From positions 1 through 64,000 of the forward strand of contig NKIO01000002.1 in NCBI GenBank assembly GCA_002255935.1: a DNA stretch of 64,000 nucleotides, read 5' to 3'. Below, piece after piece: positions 1 to 12,102 of this stretch (positions are counted from its first letter, which is position 1; each line of letters starts with the position of its first letter). The position numbers were made by a program, and so were the translations under genes. The DNA comes from Comamonadaceae bacterium PBBC2. GTDB lineage: Bacteria > Pseudomonadota > Gammaproteobacteria > Burkholderiales > Burkholderiaceae_C. Below the pieces are notes generated by a model. The model made no database searches and was not told the DNA's origin. It was given only the letters and a program-made list of their open reading frames with translations.

Positions 1-237
1 ACCGGCCACCAAACCGGCGATGTCCACAAACTCCACAATCGCTGGCACCACGCGCTCGGGCTCCACGATCAGGCTCAACTGGTCCAGACGGGGATCGGGC
101 ACTTCCACCACGCCGGTGTTGGGCTCGATCGTGCAAAAGGGATAGTTTTCAGCCGCGATGCCGGCTTTGGTCAGGGCGTTGAAAAGGGTGGATTTGCCAA
201 CGTTGGGCAAACCCACGATGCCGCATTTGAGGCTCAT
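1..237 (-). CDS. ychF: Redox-regulated ribosome-binding ATPase YchF, N-terminal part
   Basis: Partial gene: only the first 79 codons are inside the window and the rest lies beyond base 1. The translation begins [20 protein letters not shown], which carries the Obg/YchF-type P-loop GLPNVGKS, followed by [16 protein letters not shown] and a DIAGLV segment matching the switch II region of YchF. YchF proteins are cytoplasmic P-loop NTPases of the Obg family that prefer ATP and bind ribosomes. The ATG at 237-235 is the natural start because the family begins with this [16 protein letters not shown] pattern. Residues after the first 79 cannot be judged. Confidence 0.95.
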   Translation of the reverse strand, partial: MSLKCGIVGLPNVGKSTLFNALTKAGIAAENYPFCTIEPNTGVVEVPDPRLDQLSLIVEPERVVPAIVEFVDIAGLVAG

Positions 238-442
238 GGAAAAAGTCCTTGTAAATCAATGTTCGCGCCGCTTCGGAAAAACCGAACAACGGTCGCGCGA
301 TGGCCGGTGAGCCAACGTAGGGGCCAAAACCCCGTGCTCTGCGCGATGCGAATGGATCGAGAATGAATGGGCCAGATTGTACTGACCCGTCATCGGTGCC
401 CCAGTAAGCCGCGCCGGCCTCCTCAAGCCAAGCCAGAGGCGG

Positions 443-1786
443 CTATCTTTGCCATTGCAATTGACTGACCTGAAGACTGGCGCTGCGCTTGGATGACTTG
501 GGTTTGGCGGGTGAGTGTTCCATTCGCCCGCCCTCCTCGGCAAGGGCCGATAGCGTGCGCCACTGCCGGGCTTGTTCCACCCAGTAGTCGGACCTGAAGC
601 CGGCAGACGATGCCAGCGTTTTGTGGTTTGCGGAAATGGTGGCCACCATGTTGCGCCCTTCGCCTTGCCAACTGAGCAATGCCATGACCTCGTCTGAAGA
701 GGCCAAGCCGCCCGCTTGCAGCGAAGGCCAAAGCTGAGCGCGCAAGGCTTGGTTCTTTTGCGGCTCCACCCACTCGATCTGACGCTGAATCAACACGGGG
801 GTGCCCGCAGGCAATTGAAGCCGCATCAAAAAGGCCATGTCCGGATTAGACAGCACCACACAGCCATCACTGGCCTCGGGCGGACGGGCAAACGCTTCGC
901 TGGGCGAGCCATGCAACCAGATCCCAGAGCCTGTTTTGCCATCCAAAACATCGGCTTCGTTGGGGTAGTTGAGCGTCAGCGCCCCTGAGCCATACAGATC
1001 AGGCAAGACATGGCCTGGATAGGACTTCTGAATGAAATACACACCCAGAGGGGTTTTGCCATCGCCTTTTTGGAGTTTGCCCACACCACGCTGACCCACC
1101 GACATGTAGGTCTCAAAAATCACTTTCAGGCCTTTGGCGGCTTTCCCACCTTCATTGGCGTTCGCATGCCCCAAGACATACAAACGTGAATGGGCGGCAT
1201 CCACGGCGATGGCATAAGGCACTTTCGCAGACAAATAAGCCAAACCCGCAGGCTCTTTCCCTTGGTATGTGGATGCGTCGGGCCGGTGCAAGCGCAAACG
1301 GGCTTCGTCGTTGAGTTGCTGCAATTTGCGCGTCAACTCTGGGGTCGCCAAATTCGAGGCCACAGGTGCATCCATGGCCTGGCCCGAGGTGAGGCTGAGC
1401 AAATCTGCAAACAACAACTGTCCGAGCTGAAAGTTCGGATACCGCGTGACCAAATCCTGCGCCACGCCCAGTGCCTGAGCGCGCTGGCCTTGCAACAAAA
1501 ACTGGTGGGCCTGCCGCAACAACGACTCCGCATCTGCACTGTTTTCCACATGCTGGTCAGATGACGCATCGAATTGGATGCCCCATGGCAACACTTTGAT
1601 GTCTTTTTGTGGACCGGCCAAGACCTCCCAGCCGACATTCGACAAAAGCCCCAAAGGAATCACAAGGGCCAGACACACCACGGCTTTCCGGGGCCAGGTG
1701 TTCAGACGGATGGCCCCGTAAAACCCATGGACATGGGACAACACCCTGCGCGCGCTCAATTTGAACTTTCGGAAATGATGCGCCAC
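443..1786 (-). CDS. L,D-transpeptidase (YkuD/ErfK-type) with N-terminal membrane anchor
   Basis: Protein of 447 residues. One hydrophobic anchor lies around residues 36-56, followed by a helical region (about 80-130) and a YkuD L,D-transpeptidase domain (about 185-330). The catalytic signature is visible as His292 in LHGSP and Cys309 in SDGCVVL. Such enzymes cross-link peptidoglycan stems or attach proteins to them in the periplasm. The predicted start is GTG at 1786, overlapping the preceding gene by 31 bp; a GTG at 1744, just after that gene's stop, is an alternative. It is last in a minus-strand run with two NTF2-like-domain genes and an mreB remnant, so a cell-wall role is coherent. The exact reaction (3-3 cross-link, Lpp attachment or removal) cannot be told from sequence. 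Confidence 0.85.
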   Translation of the reverse strand: MAHHFRKFKLSARRVLSHVHGFYGAIRLNTWPRKAVVCLALVIPLGLLSNVGWEVLAGPQKDIKVLPWGIQFDASSDQHVENSADAESLLRQAHQFLLQGQRAQALGVAQDLVTRYPNFQLGQLLFADLLSLTSGQAMDAPVASNLATPELTRKLQQLNDEARLRLHRPDASTYQGKEPAGLAYLSAKVPYAIAVDAAHSRLYVLGHANANEGGKAAKGLKVIFETYMSVGQRGVGKLQKGDGKTPLGVYFIQKSYPGHVLPDLYGSGALTLNYPNEADVLDGKTGSGIWLHGSPSEAFARPPEASDGCVVLSNPDMAFLMRLQLPAGTPVLIQRQIEWVEPQKNQALRAQLWPSLQAGGLASSDEVMALLSWQGEGRNMVATISANHKTLASSAGFRSDYWVEQARQWRTLSALAEEGGRMEHSPAKPKSSKRSASLQVSQLQWQR

Positions 1787-2408
1787 TCGCCAGCTTCTCG
1801 TTGCAGGCGCAAGGTTTTGCGCCCGGTCTGACGCAGATGATCGGCCACGTAGATTTGCTCAAAGTGTGCAGTGGCTGTGTCCCCCGTGCGGGTCACTTCA
1901 AGGTCACGAACTTCGTGTGAGATGTTCTTTTTGGAGAGGATTCGCTGGTAACGGGTCTTGATCCATTCTGAGCGGCTTTGATCGCCGCTGGGGACAAAGG
2001 AGCGGGCGTACTGAGCCAAATAGACGCCCATGTCCCGAGAACTCCACGCGGCGCTCCAACGCCCAATGACCTGACGCACTTCCACGTCAAATTCAGAGGG
2101 ACCATCGGCAGCGCCTTGAACTTCTGTGGGCAAGGCGCTCACGATGTCGGCCACCGGTGCAGGCGGCTTGGCAGCCACCTCCGGTGATTTGACCACGGGG
2201 GCAGGCAATGCCTGCGGTGGCTTAGAGAGGATGGTCACACCCGGCGGCTCGATGGGCATTTGCCAAGACCATTCTTCACGGCTGCGCTCTTTGGACAGCG
2301 TGGACCACACCAGCACCACCGACAAGGCGGCCAAGGCAGCCAGCCGCCAAGGGCTTTGCAAAACCCAAGTGATGGCGGCGCTGCGAAACAAATTTCTGGA
2401 ATACATCA

Positions 2409-2409
<1 letters not shown>
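1756..2409 (-). CDS. Membrane-anchored NTF2/Cds6-like domain protein
   Basis: About 217 residues. A single N-terminal transmembrane segment (about residues 18-38) leads to a proline-rich linker and a C-terminal domain of about 110 residues starting near EFDVEVRQVIGRWSAAWSSRD. This domain resembles the SnoaL/NTF2-like module found in some L,D-transpeptidases (Cds6 family). The same module ends the next protein upstream (2409-3497): both have a W-AAW-S/R-K-D opening and an SRS-W...RIL-KK motif, so the two are paralogous. ATG codons at 2409 and 2406 are possible starts; a TTG at 2412 also precedes them. The gene overlaps its upstream neighbour's stop. Probably a periplasmic partner of the L,D-transpeptidase encoded next. 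Confidence 0.75.
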
Positions 2410-5306
<2,897 letters not shown>

Positions 5307-5341
5307 ACACCCCCTGCCTTTTTGACACGGAATCTGCCCAC

Positions 5342-6049
5342 ATGACACTCATTCGCGCACTGACCCTCGCTGTTATCGCGCTGGCCATCAGCCCGGTCTT
5401 CGCCCAGGAAGCCACCATCCGCAAAAGCCTGAGCGAGCGCCTGCCCAACTTGCCCAAGATCGACGAGATCAGCAAAACGCCCATGTACGGCCTGTACGAA
5501 GTGCGCATGGGCAGCGACATCATGTACAGCGATGCCGAGGGCAGCTTCCTGATCCAGGGCAACCTGATCGACGTCAAACAGCGGCGCAACCTGACCGAAG
5601 AGCGCGTCGAAAAACTCTCGGCCATCGCCTTTGACCAACTGCCCCTGAAGAACGCCTTCACGCAAGTGCGTGGCAATGGCAAGCGCAAACTGGTGGTCTT
5701 TGCCGACCCCAACTGCGGCTACTGCAAGCGCTTTGAAAAAGACCTGCAAAAACTCGACAACGTGACCATCCACCACGTGCTCTACCCCATCTTGGGCGAA
5801 GACTCCAAAGTCAAATCCAAAAACATCTGGTGCGCCAAAGACAAGGCCAAAACCTGGAACGACTGGATGATCAATGGCAGCACACCGGCTGTGGCCAGTT
5901 GTGACACCGCAGCAGTCGATGCCAACGTGGAATTTGGCAAGAAATACCGCATCACCGGCACGCCCACCTTGTTCTTTGCCGATGGCACCCGCGTGCCCGG
6001 TGCCGTGCCGATCGCCCAAGTCGAAAAACTCCTGGCGGACATCAAATGA
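5342..6049 (+). CDS. DsbC-family periplasmic thiol:disulfide isomerase
   Basis: About 235 residues from ATG 5342; an upstream ATG at 5303 would add 13 residues and spoil the signal peptide. The N-terminus MTLIRALTLAVIALAISPVFAQ is a clear Sec signal peptide with an A-Q cleavage site. A DsbC/DsbG dimerisation-like region (about 23-90) precedes a thioredoxin fold whose active site is Cys125-Gly-Tyr-Cys128 in FADPNCGYCKRF, the classic CGYC of DsbC. The cis-Pro loop appears as ITGTPTLFFADG. It isomerises wrong disulfides in the periplasm and needs DsbD-type reductant. It shares a 4-bp overlap (ATGA) with the next gene. Confidence 0.9.
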   Translation: MTLIRALTLAVIALAISPVFAQEATIRKSLSERLPNLPKIDEISKTPMYGLYEVRMGSDIMYSDAEGSFLIQGNLIDVKQRRNLTEERVEKLSAIAFDQLPLKNAFTQVRGNGKRKLVVFADPNCGYCKRFEKDLQKLDNVTIHHVLYPILGEDSKVKSKNIWCAKDKAKTWNDWMINGSTPAVASCDTAAVDANVEFGKKYRITGTPTLFFADGTRVPGAVPIAQVEKLLADIK

Positions 6050-6504
6050 ACCCCCTCAAGCACCCCGAAGACCCCACCTGGCGTTTGATTCGTCGCCTGG
6101 GCTTTGCTGGCCTGATCCCTTTCGTGTTTTTGGCCCTGTGCCTGTGGCTGGTGGGGCCTGAGCTTCACCCTTATGTGGCGCTGGCCATGCAAGGCTATGG
6201 CGCGGTGATCGTGTCGTTTTTGGGCGGCATCCATTGGGGCGTGGGCTTTCGCAACGCACTGATCACCCCCCACGCACCACCGATCCATTTCACCTGGGGC
6301 GTGGCCCCATCCATCCTGGCTTGGGTGGGCGTGATGATGCCCGCCTTTGCCGGTCTGCCGCTCTTGGGCTTTGTGTTGATCGGCTGCTACGTGATGGACC
6401 GCCGCACCTGGCCTGCCGCAGGCCTGGCGCCCTGGTTGCCCATGCGATTGCAGTTGACCATTGTGGCCAGCCTGAGTTGCTTCCTGGCCGCTGGAGCGAC
6501 CTGA
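6046..6504 (+). CDS. DUF3429 family integral membrane protein
   Basis: 152 residues with four to five predicted transmembrane stretches (about 20-42, 48-65, 78-100, 103-120, 128-148), including a SFLGGIHWGVGF motif characteristic of DUF3429 proteins. Function unknown. The start overlaps the DsbC stop by 4 bp and the stop lies 4 bp before the M61 peptidase start, so it belongs to the same transcript. Confidence 0.8.
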   Translation: MNPLKHPEDPTWRLIRRLGFAGLIPFVFLALCLWLVGPELHPYVALAMQGYGAVIVSFLGGIHWGVGFRNALITPHAPPIHFTWGVAPSILAWVGVMMPAFAGLPLLGFVLIGCYVMDRRTWPAAGLAPWLPMRLQLTIVASLSCFLAAGAT

Positions 6505-6508
6505 GCCC

Positions 6509-8266
6509 ATGAACGCACTGCACTACGCCGTGGAAGCGGCCGATCTGAACGCCCACCTGTTTCGCGTCACGCTGACCATCCCGCAAGCCGCCGCCGAGCA
6601 AACCGTGTCGCTGCCGGTGTGGATCCCAGGCAGCTACATGGTGCGCGAGTTTGCCAAACACTTGCAAAACCTGCGGGCCCAACAAGGCCGCCGAAAACTG
6701 GCCTGCACACAACAAGACAAATGCACTTGGCGCGTCAGCTGCCGCGCAGGCGAGCCGCTGGTGCTCAGCTACGAGGTTTATGCCTTTGACAACTCGGTGC
6801 GCACCGCTTGGCTGGACAGCCAGCGGGGCTTTTTCAACGGCACCAGCCTGTGCCTGCGCGTGCACGGCCAAGAGCAACACCCCCACCATTTGCAATTGCA
6901 CGCGGTCAAAAGCCAGCCCAAGTGGCAAGCGGCCACAGGCCTGGCACCAGTCAAGGTCGACAAGCACGGCTTTGGCCTGTATGCCGCCGCCGACTACGAC
7001 GAGCTGGTCGACTGCCCGGTGGAGCTGGGCGCCTTCTGGTCAGGCAGCTTCATGGCTTGCGGCATCCCGCACCGCTTTGTGGTGGCCGGCGCCATGCCCT
7101 CCCTCGATGGCGACCGACTGTTGGCCGACACGCAGAAAATCTGCGAAACCGAAATCCGTTTTTGGCACGGCCAAGGCAAATCTGCCGGGCAAAAAGCCCC
7201 GTACAAAAATTATCTGTTCATGCTCAACGCCGTGCACGACGGCTATGGCGGGCTGGAACACCGAAACAGCACCGCACTGATCTGCCAGCGCAGCGACTTG
7301 CCACGCCAAGGCGGCCCCCGCAGCAGCGAGGGCTACACCACGCTGCTGGGCCTGATCAGCCACGAGTATTTCCACACCTGGAACGTCAAGCAGCTGCGCC
7401 CCGATGCCTTCGCCCGCTACGACTACACCCAAGAAAACTACACCCCCCTGCTGTGGTTCTTTGAAGGCTTCACCAGCTACTACGACGACCTGCTGCTGCG
7501 CCGCGCTGGGCTGATCGACGACGCCACGTACCTCAAGCTGCTGAACAAGGCCATCACCCAAGTGCAGCAAACCCCAGGCCGCCATGTGCAGACCGTGGCG
7601 CAAGCCAGCCGTGATGCCTGGGTGAAGTACTACCGTCAGGACGAAAACACCGTCAACGCCACCGTGAGCTACTACACCAAGGGCTCGCTGGTGGCGCTGT
7701 GCCTGGACCTGACTTTGCGCCAGACGGGCCACACGCTCGATGCCGTGATGCGTGGCCTGTACAAGCGCTGCAAGGCGGGCCCCATGCGCGAGCAAGACCT
7801 GCTGGACGAGTTGCAAGCCCAAACCGGCCGCAGCTGGCAAACCGAGATCAGCGCTTGGGTGCACAGCACCGACGAACTGCCAGCGGCCAAATTGCTGGAG
7901 AGCCAAGGCGTTCAGATCCATGTGGCGTTGTCCAGTTTTGGCGACCGCCTGGGCCTGCGCCACAGCGACAGCGCCAGCGGCGTGCAGGTCAAAGCGGTGT
8001 TGCGCGGCAGCGCGGCAGAAGCTGCGGGCTTGGCCGCACGCGACGAATGGTTGGGCATCGAGGTCGGCGCCAAAGGCCAAGGCGGCAGCTGGCGCGTGAA
8101 CAGGCTGTCCGATGTGCCTGAACTCTTGGGCAAAGAGCGCAGGTTCACGGCGCTGGTCTCGCGCGACCGGCAGCTCTTGCGCTTGCCCTTCACTGTGCCG
8201 CAGCAAAGCTCGGTCTGGCGCCTCGAAGCGACCCCAGACCGCACAGCACCCTGGCCCGCAGCCTGA
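6509..8266 (+). CDS. M61-family metallopeptidase (glycyl aminopeptidase-like) with PDZ domain
   Basis: 585 residues, the usual size for the family. The zinc site is HEYFH (His285-Glu286...His289) in LISHEYFHTWNVKQLRPD, with the third ligand Glu319 in FFEGFTSYYDDL. An N-terminal beta-rich domain (about 1-170) precedes the catalytic domain and a PDZ-like segment sits near residues 470-560. M61 enzymes such as Sphingomonas glycyl aminopeptidase cleave N-terminal Gly or Ala. No signal peptide is evident here. It lies 4 bp after the DUF3429 gene and 11 bp before the SbmA-like gene. Confidence 0.9.
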   Translation: MNALHYAVEAADLNAHLFRVTLTIPQAAAEQTVSLPVWIPGSYMVREFAKHLQNLRAQQGRRKLACTQQDKCTWRVSCRAGEPLVLSYEVYAFDNSVRTAWLDSQRGFFNGTSLCLRVHGQEQHPHHLQLHAVKSQPKWQAATGLAPVKVDKHGFGLYAAADYDELVDCPVELGAFWSGSFMACGIPHRFVVAGAMPSLDGDRLLADTQKICETEIRFWHGQGKSAGQKAPYKNYLFMLNAVHDGYGGLEHRNSTALICQRSDLPRQGGPRSSEGYTTLLGLISHEYFHTWNVKQLRPDAFARYDYTQENYTPLLWFFEGFTSYYDDLLLRRAGLIDDATYLKLLNKAITQVQQTPGRHVQTVAQASRDAWVKYYRQDENTVNATVSYYTKGSLVALCLDLTLRQTGHTLDAVMRGLYKRCKAGPMREQDLLDELQAQTGRSWQTEISAWVHSTDELPAAKLLESQGVQIHVALSSFGDRLGLRHSDSASGVQVKAVLRGSAAEAAGLAARDEWLGIEVGAKGQGGSWRVNRLSDVPELLGKERRFTALVSRDRQLLRLPFTVPQQSSVWRLEATPDRTAPWPAA

Positions 8267-8277
8267 AAGGCAACTCC

Positions 8278-9252
8278 ATGTTCCGTGCATTTTTTGGCAG
8301 CAAACGCTGGTGGGTTTGGGCCTGGCTGGGCAGCGCCTTGATCTTGATGGGCACTTGGTACAAGGTGCAGCTGAGTGTGCAGATCAACGATTGGTTTGGC
8401 GCGTTTTACGACTCGGTGCAAAAAGCCCTGAGCCAACCCGGCTCCATCACCGAAGCGAGTTATCTGGGTTTGTTGCTGAGCTTCTTCCAAATCGCTGGCA
8501 TCTTTGTCTTGGTGGCGGTGCTGCAGGAATTCTTGGCCAAGCACTTTGTGTTCCGCTGGCGCACGGCGATGAACGATTTCTACATCGCCCACTGGGACCG
8601 CTTGCGGCAGATCGAAGGCGCTTCTCAACGGGTGCAAGAAGACACCATGCGCTTTGCGCGCTTGATGGAAACCTTGGGTCTGGGCCTGATGGACAGCTTG
8701 CTCACCCTGCTGGCCTTTTTGCCCATTTTGTGGACCCTGTCCGAAAAAGTCACCGCCCTGCCTTGGATCGGTCCAGTGCCGCATTCCTTGGTCTATGTGG
8801 CCTTGCTGTTTGCGATTTTTGGCACGGTGTTGTTGGCCGGTGTGGGCGGCAAATTGCCGGGCCTGGAATACGCCAACCAACGCGTGGAAGCGGCTTACCG
8901 GAAAGAGCTGGTGATCGGCGAAGACGACCCCACACGCGCTGCGCCCCCCACGCTCAAGGACCTGTTCAGGGCGGTGCGCACCAACCACTTTCGCATGTAC
9001 TTCCATTACATGTATTTCGATGCCGCCAAATGGAGCTACCTGCAAGCGGGCGTGCTGGTGCCCTACATTGCACTGGCCCCCAGCATCGTGGCGGGCGCCT
9101 TCACATTGGGGGTGATGGAGCAAATTGCACGGGCGTTTTCCCAAGTGCAAGAGTCCTTCCAGTACCTGGTGCGCAGCTGGTCGAGCATTGTGGAATTGGT
9201 CTCGGTGTTCAAGCGTCTTCGGGCTTTTGAAAAGACTCTGAAGGAAAGCTGA
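8278..9252 (+). CDS. sbmA: SbmA/BacA-type peptide transporter
   Basis: 324 residues, slightly shorter than E. coli SbmA (406). It opens with FRAFFGSKRWWVWAWLGS and contains YKVQLSVQINDWFGAFYD and FRWRTAMNDFYIAHWDRLR, hallmarks of the SbmA/BacA-like family. Six or so hydrophobic segments are visible, without the C-terminal ATPase of the ABCD relatives. SbmA/BacA proteins are proton-driven inner-membrane importers of proline-rich peptides, microcins and bleomycin-like compounds. It is last in its transcript and is followed by a strong terminator at about 9291. Confidence 0.88.
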   Translation: MFRAFFGSKRWWVWAWLGSALILMGTWYKVQLSVQINDWFGAFYDSVQKALSQPGSITEASYLGLLLSFFQIAGIFVLVAVLQEFLAKHFVFRWRTAMNDFYIAHWDRLRQIEGASQRVQEDTMRFARLMETLGLGLMDSLLTLLAFLPILWTLSEKVTALPWIGPVPHSLVYVALLFAIFGTVLLAGVGGKLPGLEYANQRVEAAYRKELVIGEDDPTRAAPPTLKDLFRAVRTNHFRMYFHYMYFDAAKWSYLQAGVLVPYIALAPSIVAGAFTLGVMEQIARAFSQVQESFQYLVRSWSSIVELVSVFKRLRAFEKTLKES

Positions 9253-9290
9253 GTCACGCAACCGTTTTGCACACGGTGATGCGCCTGCAA

Positions 9291-9325
9291 AAAAAACCCC
9301 GACCGGTTGCCCGTCGGGGTTTTTC
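9291..9325. terminator. Bidirectional rho-independent terminator between sbmA and paaK
   Basis: Stem CCCCGAC (9297-9303) pairs with GTCGGGG (9313-9319) around a 9-nt loop. A run of A on the left and TTTTT on the right serve as U-tracts for the two convergent genes. Confidence 0.85.
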
Positions 9326-9342
9326 TTTGAGCGAAACAAGCT

Positions 9343-10644
9343 TTACTTGTTGCGCAGATCCACCACGCGTTTGGCCTTGCCCTGGCTGCGCTCCACGCCG
9401 CCTTCGGCTTTGAGCTCGATGGCCACGCTCGACCCAATGTAGACCTTGATCTCGTGCTGCAGCATCTTGGCGGCGGCGCGGGCTTCGATGCTGTCGGGCG
9501 ACACGCCGGGCTTGGTCTCGACCAGCACCTTCAAGTCGTCCATGGGGCCTTCGCGGGTCAGCACGCACTGGTAGTGCGGGGCCAACTCGGCGCGTTTCAA
9601 GATCAACTCTTCGATCTGGCTGGGGAACACGTTCACGCCACGGATGATCATCATGTCGTCACTGCGGCCGGTGATCTTTTCCATGCGGCGCATGGTGCGG
9701 GCCGTGCCGGGCAACAAGCGCGTCAGATCGCGCGTGCGGTAACGGATGATGGGCAGCGCTTCTTTGGTCAAGCTGGTGAAGACCAACTCGCCCATCTCGC
9801 CGTCGGCCACCGGCTCGCCGGTTTCGGGGTTGATGATCTCGGGGTAGAAGTGGTCTTCCCAAATGGTCGGGCCGTCTTTGGTCTCGATGCATTCGCTGGC
9901 CACGCCCGGGCCCATCACTTCAGACAAGCCGTAGATGTCCACAGCGTCAATGTTCATGCGTTTTTCGATCGCAGCGCGCATGTCGTTGGTCCAAGGCTCG
10001 GCGCCAAAAATGCCGATGCGCAGCGAGCTGGTTTGGGGGTCGATCCCTTGGCGCTCAAACTCATCGGCAATCGCCAACATGTAGCTGGGCGTGACCATGA
10101 TGATGTTGGACTTGAAGTCTTGGATCAATTGCACCTGGCGCTCGGTCTGGCCGCCACCAAAAGGCACCACCGTGAGGCCCAATTTTTCTGCGCCGTAGTG
10201 CGCACCCATGCCACCGGTGAACAGGCCATAACCGTAGCTGATGTGCACCATGTCGCCGGGCTTTGCACCGCCTGCGCGGATGCTGCGGGCCACCACGGTG
10301 GACCAGGTGTCGATGTCACGGGCGGTGTAGCCCACCACTGTGGGTTTGCCGGTGGTGCCGCTCGACGCGTGGATGCGGGCGCAGTTCTCGCGCGGCACGG
10401 CGAACATGCCAAAGGGGTAGCTGTCGCGCAGGTCCGACTTGGTTGTGAATGGGAACTTGGCGATGTCGCTCAGGCTTTTGCAGTCGTCGGGGTGCACGCC
10501 AGCGGCATCGAACTTGGCACGGTACACCGGCGAGTTGGCATAGGCATGCTGCAGGGTTTGCTGCAAGCGCTTGAGCTGCAGGCTGCGCAACTCGTCGATG
10601 CTGGCCTTTTCAATCGGCTCCAGGGGGAAGGCTTTTTGATTCAT
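9343..10644 (-). CDS. paaK: Phenylacetate-CoA ligase
   Basis: 433 residues, the normal length. The AMP-binding P-loop SSGTTGKP lies at about residues 94-101; GAEPWTNDMR, YGLSEVMGPG and a C-terminal ITGRSDDMMIIRGVNVFPSQIE region are characteristic of PaaK. It activates phenylacetate to phenylacetyl-CoA (ATP to AMP + PPi), the entry step of the aerobic hybrid phenylacetate route. It follows paaG and paaI on the minus strand, with 52 bp between paaI and paaK. The ring-epoxidase genes paaABCDE are not in the window, so the pathway is split. Likely controlled by the operator at 11964. Confidence 0.95.
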   Translation of the reverse strand: MNQKAFPLEPIEKASIDELRSLQLKRLQQTLQHAYANSPVYRAKFDAAGVHPDDCKSLSDIAKFPFTTKSDLRDSYPFGMFAVPRENCARIHASSGTTGKPTVVGYTARDIDTWSTVVARSIRAGGAKPGDMVHISYGYGLFTGGMGAHYGAEKLGLTVVPFGGGQTERQVQLIQDFKSNIIMVTPSYMLAIADEFERQGIDPQTSSLRIGIFGAEPWTNDMRAAIEKRMNIDAVDIYGLSEVMGPGVASECIETKDGPTIWEDHFYPEIINPETGEPVADGEMGELVFTSLTKEALPIIRYRTRDLTRLLPGTARTMRRMEKITGRSDDMMIIRGVNVFPSQIEELILKRAELAPHYQCVLTREGPMDDLKVLVETKPGVSPDSIEARAAAKMLQHEIKVYIGSSVAIELKAEGGVERSQGKAKRVVDLRNK

Positions 10645-10696
10645 TCAAACTCCACTTGATTTTTTGGGGACAGCACTCCGATCTGGCCCCACTGAT

Positions 10697-11131
10697 TTAT
10701 TCCGGCACCACAGAGCCGGGGATCTGCGCACTCTTGCCACGGAACATGGCGATGACTTCACCGTTTTGGTTGCTGACCTTCATGTCGTAGATGCCGTGGC
10801 GTCCGCTCAGCGTCTGCTCCAGGCCTTCGCAGGTCAGCACATCGCCGAGCTTGCCGGGCTTCAAAAATTCGATGCTGCACCCGGCGGCCACCGCGTTCTT
10901 GTTGTAACTGTTGCAGGCAAAGGCAAAGGTCGAATCGGCCAGAGTGAAGATGAAGCCGCCGTGGCAAATTTTGTGGCCATTCAGGTGCAATTCTTGGACC
11001 ACCATGCGCATCAGGGCGCGGCCAGGCTCACAGGCCAGCAGCTCCATGCCCATGGTGTCTTTGGAGGCCACGTCCACGGCGAACATGGTCTCGCCCACCA
11101 AGCGGGCCAAGGTGTGTGGATCGCTCATCAT
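10697..11131 (-). CDS. paaI: Hydroxyphenylacetyl-CoA thioesterase PaaI (hotdog fold)
   Basis: 144 residues from ATG 11131. Longer readings into paaG are not credible, because the ATG overlaps the paaG stop as ATGA (4 bp). The hotdog motif GHKICHGGFIFTLADSTFAFACNSY carries the HGG and Asp residues typical of PaaI. The C-terminus has GRHGIYDMKVSNQNGEVIAMFRG. PaaI hydrolyses dead-end (hydroxy)phenylacetyl-CoA thioesters and spares CoA during phenylacetate breakdown. Confidence 0.93.
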   Translation of the reverse strand: MMSDPHTLARLVGETMFAVDVASKDTMGMELLACEPGRALMRMVVQELHLNGHKICHGGFIFTLADSTFAFACNSYNKNAVAAGCSIEFLKPGKLGDVLTCEGLEQTLSGRHGIYDMKVSNQNGEVIAMFRGKSAQIPGSVVPE

Positions 11132-11931
11132 TCGCCTTTGAATTGCGCGGGGCGTTTTTCGAGGAAGGCTTGCACCCCCTCGAAGTAATCGTGTGTGCGG
11201 CCCAAGGCCGATTGGGTATCGCGCTCTTGGTCCAGGTGCTGCGACAGCGTGCGCGTGGTGGCCGACTGCAGCAAAGCGCGTGTGGCCACCAGTGCCTTGG
11301 TGGGCATGCTGGCCAAGCGTTCGGCCATCGCCAAGGCTGCTGCCAAAGCGTCGTCGGCCACATCCCAAATCATGCCCCAGTCTTTGGCTTGCTGAGCGCT
11401 GAGTTTGTCGCCGGTCATGGCCAGGGCCATGGCTCGGGCCAGGCCCAGACGCTCGACCAAGAGCCAGCTGCCACCGGCATCTGGGATCAAACCGATCTTG
11501 CTGAAAGCCTGGATGAAACTGGCACTTGGCGCAGCGATGGCGATGTCACAGGCCATGACCATGGACGCGCCTGCGCCCGCAGCCACGCCGTTGACCGCAG
11601 CGATGGTGGGCATGCGCAGCGACTGCAATCGGCGCGTGCTGGGGTTGAAAGCCTGGTCGATGATGGGGCCCGGGTCGGCACGCTCAACGCGGTTGGGGCC
11701 GGGGGTGAAATCGAAGTCCGACAAATCGGCCCCCGCACAAAAACCGCGCCCTGCGCCGGTGATGACGGCGGCGCGGATGGCGGGGTTGGCTTCGGCTTGG
11801 TCCAGCGCAGCCCACAGGTCGTGGTGCATTTGGCGCGTGAAGCTGTTCAGGGCGGTCGGGCGATTGAGGGTGATCAGGGCCACAGCGCCGCGCTCTTCGT
11901 ACAGCACTGTGGGCAGGGTGGATTCGGTCAT
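11128..11931 (-). CDS. paaG: 2-(1,2-epoxy-1,2-dihydrophenyl)acetyl-CoA isomerase
   Basis: 267 residues of the crotonase fold. ITGAGRGFCAGADLSDFD forms the first oxyanion-hole segment and AAVNGVAAGAGASMVMACD the second; an Asp in IGLIPDAGGSW matches the PaaG catalytic Asp position. PaaG isomerises the ring-epoxide of phenylacetyl-CoA to oxepin-CoA. It is the first gene of the paaG-paaI-paaK transcript, with a 20-bp palindrome 33 bp upstream of its ATG. Confidence 0.93.
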   Translation of the reverse strand: MTESTLPTVLYEERGAVALITLNRPTALNSFTRQMHHDLWAALDQAEANPAIRAAVITGAGRGFCAGADLSDFDFTPGPNRVERADPGPIIDQAFNPSTRRLQSLRMPTIAAVNGVAAGAGASMVMACDIAIAAPSASFIQAFSKIGLIPDAGGSWLLVERLGLARAMALAMTGDKLSAQQAKDWGMIWDVADDALAAALAMAERLASMPTKALVATRALLQSATTRTLSQHLDQERDTQSALGRTHDYFEGVQAFLEKRPAQFKGE

Positions 11932-11963
11932 GGCGTTTCTCCTTAAGCTCAGAATTTACCATT

Positions 11964-11983
11964 AACCGACCGATCGGTTGGTT
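11964..11983. promoter_or_regulatory. Palindromic operator between paaGIK and paaF-like gene (TetR/PaaR-type)
   Basis: Twenty bases with half-sites AACCGACCGA / TCGGTTGGTT, one mismatch from a perfect palindrome, in the divergent intergenic region. ACCGACCG...CGGT sequences are the kind of site bound by TetR-family phenylacetate repressors in beta-proteobacteria (family knowledge). No regulator gene is adjacent. The site is well placed to control both divergent units. Confidence 0.7.
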
Positions 11984-12102
11984 TATGTTTTCCCCTAGAG
12001 TCCTGCGCCTGCGCGCCCATGGCTGCGCCCCGTTTGACAGGCTCTGTGCAGGTGGCTTGGTTATAGTGGCTGCTGAATTTCACATCCCTTTTGGAGAAGT
12101 CC

